The notes below the pieces were generated by a model that saw nothing but the letters and a program-made list of their open reading frames with translations, made no database searches and was not told the origin of the DNA. Below, in pieces: positions 14,030-17,956 of a stretch of 17,956 nucleotides of DNA (within the stretch, counting starts at the first letter, position 1; the number at the start of each line of letters is the position of its first letter). Where the stretch lies: contig CAMLSG010000104.1 of the NCBI GenBank assembly GCA_946482635.1, forward strand, positions 1 to 17,956, given 5' to 3'. Made by a program: the position numbers and the translations under genes. The stretch comes from an uncultured Duganella sp. GTDB lineage: Bacteria; Pseudomonadota; Gammaproteobacteria; Burkholderiales; Burkholderiaceae.

Positions 14030-14091
14030 TGACCCTTGCCCCAAAGCCATGTGAATTGTGACAAACTACATTTTTTAAAGTAAAGGACACC

Positions 14092-16962
14092 ATGGCAGGC
14101 CGGCGCAAGAGACTCTCGCACTACGGTGCAGCCGCACTCACGCTGGGCGCAGGCCTGGCGGCCACCGCCATTCTTTTCGTCTCGGTCAGCGCACTGGAAT
14201 TCAGCAAGATGGAGCTGGGATTCCAGCAGCGCGCCAACGTGCGCGTCACTGCCATCGAACGCGGGCTGGCCGACGCCGAAGAAGTCCTGAACGTGATCAA
14301 TGAGCTGTTCCGCACGGTGCAACCGGTCAGCCGCGAGCAATTCCACACGTTCTCCGAACCGCTGCTGCGGCGCCATCCTTTCATCCAGGCTTTCAATTAC
14401 CACCGCGTGCTGACGCAAGCGGAACGCCCCGCATTCGAAGCATCCATGCAGGCGAGCTTTCCCGGCTTCCAGGTCAGGGAGCTATCGGCCGACGGCAAAG
14501 CCGTGCCGGCGCCGCAGCGGCCGTATTACAACGTCGTTGAATACCTGGAGCCGATGCGCGGCAACGAGCCGGCGCTGGGCCTGAATACCGGCAACAACGT
14601 GCAGGTGCGCGGCGCCATCGACCGCATCCTGCACAGCGGCCGGCCCTCTGCCACCGAGCAGCTCCAATTGGCGCAGGATCCGGCCCAGCACAACAGCTTC
14701 ATCATGATCATGCCGTTGTACCGCCCCGGCATGCCGACCGGCACGCGCGACGAGCGCCATGCCGCCTGGGTGGGCGATACGGCAGCCGTGATCCGCACGC
14801 CGCACCTGGTGCACACCATCCTGCAGCAGAACGGCCTGCTGGACGACACCAGCCTTGGCTTGAGCGTGTATGCAGGCGACCCGTCTGAAAACGGCACCCT
14901 GGCCTACCGCCGCGGCCCGCTGCCGGCCGACCGCAAGGAACACTGGCTGCATCGCTGGCTGGATTTCGACTACCACAGCAGCGAGATGCGAAGCTTCGAC
15001 GTGCTGGGCCGGACCTGGCATATCCGCAGCGATGATTTGCCGCGCCCATTCCTGGCCGACCATCTTGGCTCGCTCGGTACCTTGCTGGGCGGCCTGCTGT
15101 TCAGCGCCCTGGCGGCAGCCTTCGTGCACACGCTGGTGCAGCGTTCGCGCCGCGTGCAGTTGCTGGTGGACGTCCGCACCGCCGACCTGCAGCGCTCCAA
15201 CCAGCGCCTGGCGGAAGACGTGGCTGCGCGCAAGCGCACCGAACGCGCGCTGCAGGAATCCGAACACCGCTTCCGCCGCCTGCTTGCGCTCTCGTCCGAC
15301 TGGTACTGGGAACAGGACACACATTTCCGCTTCACCCATATCACTGGCGGCTTTTTCGAGAAAGGCCATGTAGCGAAGGAAAACTTCCTCGGCCGCACCC
15401 GCTGGGAATGCACGCCGGAGCTGTACACCAGCAGCACGGGCCGCGACCATATCAACAAGGTGCAGGCCCGCCTGCCCTTCTCCAATTTCGAATACGCGAT
15501 CGTCGGCCATGACGGCGTGACGCGCTGGTTCAACACCAGCGGCGAACCGGTATACGACGCGCACGGCGACTTCAAAGGCTACCGCGGCACCGGCAGCGAG
15601 ATCACCGAGCGCAAGGAAGCGGAGCAGCGCATCCACCACATCGCCCACCACGACGTGCTGACCGGGCTGCCCAACCGCGTGCTGCTGCAGGACCGCTTGC
15701 AGCAAGCCATCGCCTACGCCAACCGCAGCGGCCTGCCGATGTGGGTGGTGCTGATCGACCTGGACCGCTTCAAGTTCGTCAACGACAGCCTGGGCCACAA
15801 GGCCGGCGACCAGCTGCTGCAGACCGTGGCCACGCGCCTGCAATCGAGCGTGCGCGAAAGCGATACCGTGGCGCGCCTGTCGGGCGACGAATTCGTGGCC
15901 ATCCTGAGCCAATACCCAGACGAGCAACTGTCGCCCGCCATCATCGACCGCGTGATGAAAGCATTGGCGCAGCCGGTGCTATTGGAAGGCAAGGAGTTCT
16001 TCGTCACCTGTTCCATCGGCGTCGCCGTCTACGATGCCGACGGCACGCCGGCGCAGAACCTGATCGAACACGCCGACATCGCCATGTATTCGGCCAAGAA
16101 GCTCGGACGCAACACCTTCCAGTTCTACCAGCCGGAAATGAACGACGAAGCGCAGGAGCGCTTGCGCATCGAGAGCGCACTGCGCAATGCCCTGGAGCGC
16201 GACGAATTCGTGCTGCATTACCAGCCGCAGGTGGACCTGGATTCCGGCGCCATCGTCGGCATGGAAGCCCTGCTGCGCTGGCAGCATCCGGAACTGGGCA
16301 TGGTGCCGCCGGCCCGCTTCATCAGCCTGGCCGAAGAAACCGGCCTGATCGTGCCGATCGGGGCCTGGGTGCTGCGCACCGCCTGCCAGCAGGCGCGCCA
16401 ACTGCGTGATGCCGGCTTCCAGGACCTGCGCATGGCGGTCAACCTGTCGGCGCGCCAGTTCGCGCAGCCGGAACTGGTCTCGACCATCGCCGCCGTGCTG
16501 GAAGAAACCGGCCTGCCGCCGTCCGCGCTGGAACTGGAACTGACCGAAAGCCTGTTCATGCACGACGTGGCGCAAGGCGTGAACCTGCTGCACGAGCTGA
16601 AATCACTGGGCGTGGCGCTGTCGATCGACGATTTCGGCACCGGCTATTCCAGCCTGTCCTACCTGCGCAATTTCCCGATCGACGTGCTGAAGATCGACCG
16701 CTCCTTCGTCAACGACATCGCCACCGATGCCGACGATGCAGCCATCGTGGTATCGGTGATCGCCCTGGCGCACAACCTTGAGTTGCGCGTGATTGCGGAA
16801 GGGGTAGAATCTGAAGAGCAGCTTGAGTTCCTGCGCCGCCATGGCTGCGACGAAATCCAGGGTTATTATTTCAGCCGTCCTGTCGACGCATCCGGCGTGC
16901 GCCAGATGTTGCAGGAAGGCAAGCAACTAAGCAGCGCGGCGCCGCGCCGGCTGCGAGCCTGA
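14092..16962 (+). CDS. CHASE-PAS-GGDEF-EAL membrane protein (c-di-GMP phosphodiesterase, possibly bifunctional)
   Basis: This 956-aa inner-membrane sensor turns over c-di-GMP. Order: membrane segment about 12-33, periplasmic CHASE-type domain 40-320 (FVSVSALEFSKME, FNYHRVL, RPYYNVVEYLEP), second membrane segment 325-347, helical linker 352-390, PAS 390-505, GGDEF 515-680, EAL 690-945. The EAL domain is complete: EALLRW (725-730), NLSARQF, ELTES, DDFGTGYSS, LKIDRSF, AEGVE and QGYYFSRP, so phosphodiesterase activity is expected. The GGDEF motif is SGDEF (597-601), with LIDLDRFKFVND and RxxD (588-591) kept; SGDEF forms are usually GTP-binding or weak cyclases. The start has AAAGGACACC before the ATG. 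A 63-aa gene follows after 19 nt. The ligand of the CHASE domain is unknown. Confidence 0.95.
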   Translation: MAGRRKRLSHYGAAALTLGAGLAATAILFVSVSALEFSKMELGFQQRANVRVTAIERGLADAEEVLNVINELFRTVQPVSREQFHTFSEPLLRRHPFIQAFNYHRVLTQAERPAFEASMQASFPGFQVRELSADGKAVPAPQRPYYNVVEYLEPMRGNEPALGLNTGNNVQVRGAIDRILHSGRPSATEQLQLAQDPAQHNSFIMIMPLYRPGMPTGTRDERHAAWVGDTAAVIRTPHLVHTILQQNGLLDDTSLGLSVYAGDPSENGTLAYRRGPLPADRKEHWLHRWLDFDYHSSEMRSFDVLGRTWHIRSDDLPRPFLADHLGSLGTLLGGLLFSALAAAFVHTLVQRSRRVQLLVDVRTADLQRSNQRLAEDVAARKRTERALQESEHRFRRLLALSSDWYWEQDTHFRFTHITGGFFEKGHVAKENFLGRTRWECTPELYTSSTGRDHINKVQARLPFSNFEYAIVGHDGVTRWFNTSGEPVYDAHGDFKGYRGTGSEITERKEAEQRIHHIAHHDVLTGLPNRVLLQDRLQQAIAYANRSGLPMWVVLIDLDRFKFVNDSLGHKAGDQLLQTVATRLQSSVRESDTVARLSGDEFVAILSQYPDEQLSPAIIDRVMKALAQPVLLEGKEFFVTCSIGVAVYDADGTPAQNLIEHADIAMYSAKKLGRNTFQFYQPEMNDEAQERLRIESALRNALERDEFVLHYQPQVDLDSGAIVGMEALLRWQHPELGMVPPARFISLAEETGLIVPIGAWVLRTACQQARQLRDAGFQDLRMAVNLSARQFAQPELVSTIAAVLEETGLPPSALELELTESLFMHDVAQGVNLLHELKSLGVALSIDDFGTGYSSLSYLRNFPIDVLKIDRSFVNDIATDADDAAIVVSVIALAHNLELRVIAEGVESEEQLEFLRRHGCDEIQGYYFSRPVDASGVRQMLQEGKQLSSAAPRRLRA

Positions 16963-16970
16963 GGAGACAA

Positions 16971-16974
16971 GGAG
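16971..16974 (+). promoter_or_regulatory. Ribosome binding site that decides the start of the 63-aa gene
   Basis: GGAG, within CAAGGAGAG, lies 7 nt before the ATG at 16982. The in-frame GTG at 16976 is only 1 nt from it and cannot be the start. Confidence 0.65.
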
Positions 16975-16981
16975 AGTGGAC

Positions 16982-17173
16982 ATGAACAGCGTAGACCTGC
17001 ACCGACAGCAAGTGCGCACCGACCACCGGACGCGCGACATCATCAACCAGGCCGTGGCCGCCCTGCCCGAAGTGGGCCTGCGCCGCGCCGCCGAATTCCT
17101 GTTCGCGATGGGCGTGCCGCAGCCGATTGCGCTGCGCACGCTGGTCTATCCGGCCCACCGCCGCGCGATCTGA
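16982..17173 (+). CDS. Small protein (63 aa) downstream of the GGDEF-EAL gene, function unknown
   Basis: I know similar unnamed short proteins in Oxalobacteraceae but no function. The product is basic and soluble, with one likely helix pair: TRDIINQAVAALPEV and LRRAAEFLFAMGVP, then a tail PIALRTLVYPAHRRAI. No membrane segment or signal peptide is present. The start ATG has an optimal GGAG. It begins 19 nt after the GGDEF-EAL stop, so it should be co-transcribed, and it converges on the thioesterase gene with an 8-nt gap. A chance frame is possible because it is short, but the ribosome site and the well-formed helices favour a real gene. Confidence 0.65.
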   Translation: MNSVDLHRQQVRTDHRTRDIINQAVAALPEVGLRRAAEFLFAMGVPQPIALRTLVYPAHRRAI

Positions 17174-17181
17174 GCCTGGAA

Positions 17182-17664
17182 TCACGCCTGCTTGGCCGCG
17201 GCCGCCACTTGCTGGCGCGCGGCCTTGCGCAGCTTCGCCTTTTCCCAGCGCGCGATCTGCTCCGGCGTCTGCGGCACCAGGGGCGGCACGGCCTGCGGCT
17301 TGCGGTCCTGGCTCACCGCCACCATGGTGAAATAGCAGCTGTTCGCATGGCGCACCAGGCGCTTCTGGATATCTTCCGCCACCACACGGATGCCCACTTC
17401 CATCGAGCTGGTGCCGGTGTAGTTCACCGACGCCAGGAAAGTCACCAGTTCCCCAACGTGGATAGGCTGCAGGAACATCACCTGGTCCACCGACAGCGTC
17501 ACCACATAGCTGCCCGAATAGCGGCTGGCGCAGGCATAGGCCACGCCGTCCAATAGCTTGAGGATGGCGCCGCCGTGCACATTCCCAGAGAAGTTCGCCA
17601 TATCGGGCGTCATCAAGACCGTCATCGACAGCTCGTGCGCCGACCAGTGCATCGTATTTTCCAT
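17182..17664 (-). CDS. Acyl-CoA thioesterase (hot-dog fold, YciA/ACOT-like)
   Basis: This 160-aa cytoplasmic enzyme hydrolyses acyl-CoA thioesters. It has the single hot-dog domain of the YciA/ACOT group: NVHGGAILKLLDGVAY (28-43) with the catalytic-type Asp39 on the central helix, then VVTLSVDQVMFLQPIHVGELV (54-74) and SMEVGIRVVAEDI (87-99). A Lys/Ala-rich helical tail (133-160) follows the domain. I chose the ATG at 17664 because the upstream part of the frame overlaps the end of a PAS gene in a different frame. The Met at 17652 (MHWSAHEL) is a close alternative with GGA 8 nt ahead. It follows the PAS gene by 28 nt, so the two may share a transcript. The chain-length preference is unknown. 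Confidence 0.9.
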   Translation of the reverse strand: MENTMHWSAHELSMTVLMTPDMANFSGNVHGGAILKLLDGVAYACASRYSGSYVVTLSVDQVMFLQPIHVGELVTFLASVNYTGTSSMEVGIRVVAEDIQKRLVRHANSCYFTMVAVSQDRKPQAVPPLVPQTPEQIARWEKAKLRKAARQQVAAAAKQA

Positions 17665-17692
17665 CGCTATTGCCAAGGGTAGTTGTAGATGG

Positions 17693-17956
17693 CTATATGC
17701 TACCCGATGGCGCTGTGGTGCGCTCATCGATATCGATGATGCAGCCGCTCCATTTGCTGACATTGCCTTGCTCGTCGAGCAAAGGCGTGGCTAGCAAGCT
17801 GCCGCGGCTCCAGCCGCCACCGGCGTCTTCCAGCCGGACTTCGGCATCGCGGCTGCCGCAGGTGCGCACCGCCTCGCGCCACGTGGCCTGGGCGCGGGCG
17901 CGGTCGTCGGGATGGATGGCCTCAAGCCAGTCCTCGCCGTCCTTGCCGCTGGCATC
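17693..17956 (-). CDS. C-terminal end of a PAS-domain sensor protein, 5' part outside the window
   Basis: Reading leftward from the right edge, 87 codons stay open and end with TAG at 17693-17695. The visible protein has a PAS_3-type fold: DWLEAIHPDDRARAQATWREAV, then AEVRLEDAGGGWSRGSLLATPLLDEQGNVSKWSGCIIDIDERT. The IHPDDR and DIDER signatures are characteristic. The chain stops about ten residues after the PAS domain, so any output domain (kinase, GGDEF) would have to lie before it, or the protein is a lone PAS sensor. The gene is incomplete, so no function is assigned. It is followed by the thioesterase gene on the same strand. Confidence 0.8.
   Translation of the reverse strand, partial: DASGKDGEDWLEAIHPDDRARAQATWREAVRTCGSRDAEVRLEDAGGGWSRGSLLATPLLDEQGNVSKWSGCIIDIDERTTAPSGSI

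Noticed and set aside
14482..15927. Minus-strand open frame of 481 codons
   Set aside because: It is antisense to the CHASE and PAS region of the large sensor gene; no motif or ribosome site supports it.

Overview
The window is GC-rich (roughly 60-65 % by eye) and tightly packed, with no gene-free stretch longer than about 155 bp. Gene families and neighbourhoods suggest a beta-proteobacterium of the Oxalobacteraceae (Massilia / Duganella / Janthinobacterium type). That placement is an inference from family knowledge, not from a marker gene. I see no rRNA, tRNA, CRISPR array, insertion sequence or prophage gene.

Left part (1-6231): a leftward egtD-egtB pair for ergothioneine synthesis, with egtB cut by the window edge, lies back to back with a rightward five-gene operon. 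That operon encodes a periplasmic binding protein, a PhnC-type ATPase, two PhnE-type permeases and an additional LolD/MacB-type ATPase. The binding protein resembles the PhnD-like group annotated as putative selenate importers. The layout raises the question of whether oxyanion or selenium supply is tied to thiol/selenol-histidine synthesis.

Middle (6232-8721): an AT-richer stretch with a small helix-turn-helix protein, then a leftward DUF1348 (NTF2-like) gene and a TetR regulator. The promoter region of that pair carries a perfect 12-bp inverted repeat. A rightward bestrophin-family membrane protein diverges from it.

Central leftward block (8732-13100): five genes in one direction with short gaps. 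In transcription order they encode a 91-aa protein of unknown function, a membrane protein with a degenerate GGDEF domain, exopolyphosphatase Ppx, a Lys/Ala/Pro-tailed protein with a ribbon-helix-helix-like C-terminal domain, and OlsB (ornithine lipid synthesis). The block mixes polyphosphate turnover, nucleotide signalling, nucleoid-type DNA binding and phosphorus-free lipid synthesis.

Right part (13256-17956): a spermidine-synthase-like protein, a large CHASE-PAS-GGDEF-EAL c-di-GMP enzyme with a 63-aa companion, then on the opposite strand a hot-dog acyl-CoA thioesterase and the C-terminal end of a PAS protein cut by the right edge.

The most interesting items are the egtDB/selenate-like transporter arrangement, the degenerate GGDEF protein that keeps its inhibitory c-di-GMP site, and the DNA-binding protein with a histone-like tail.
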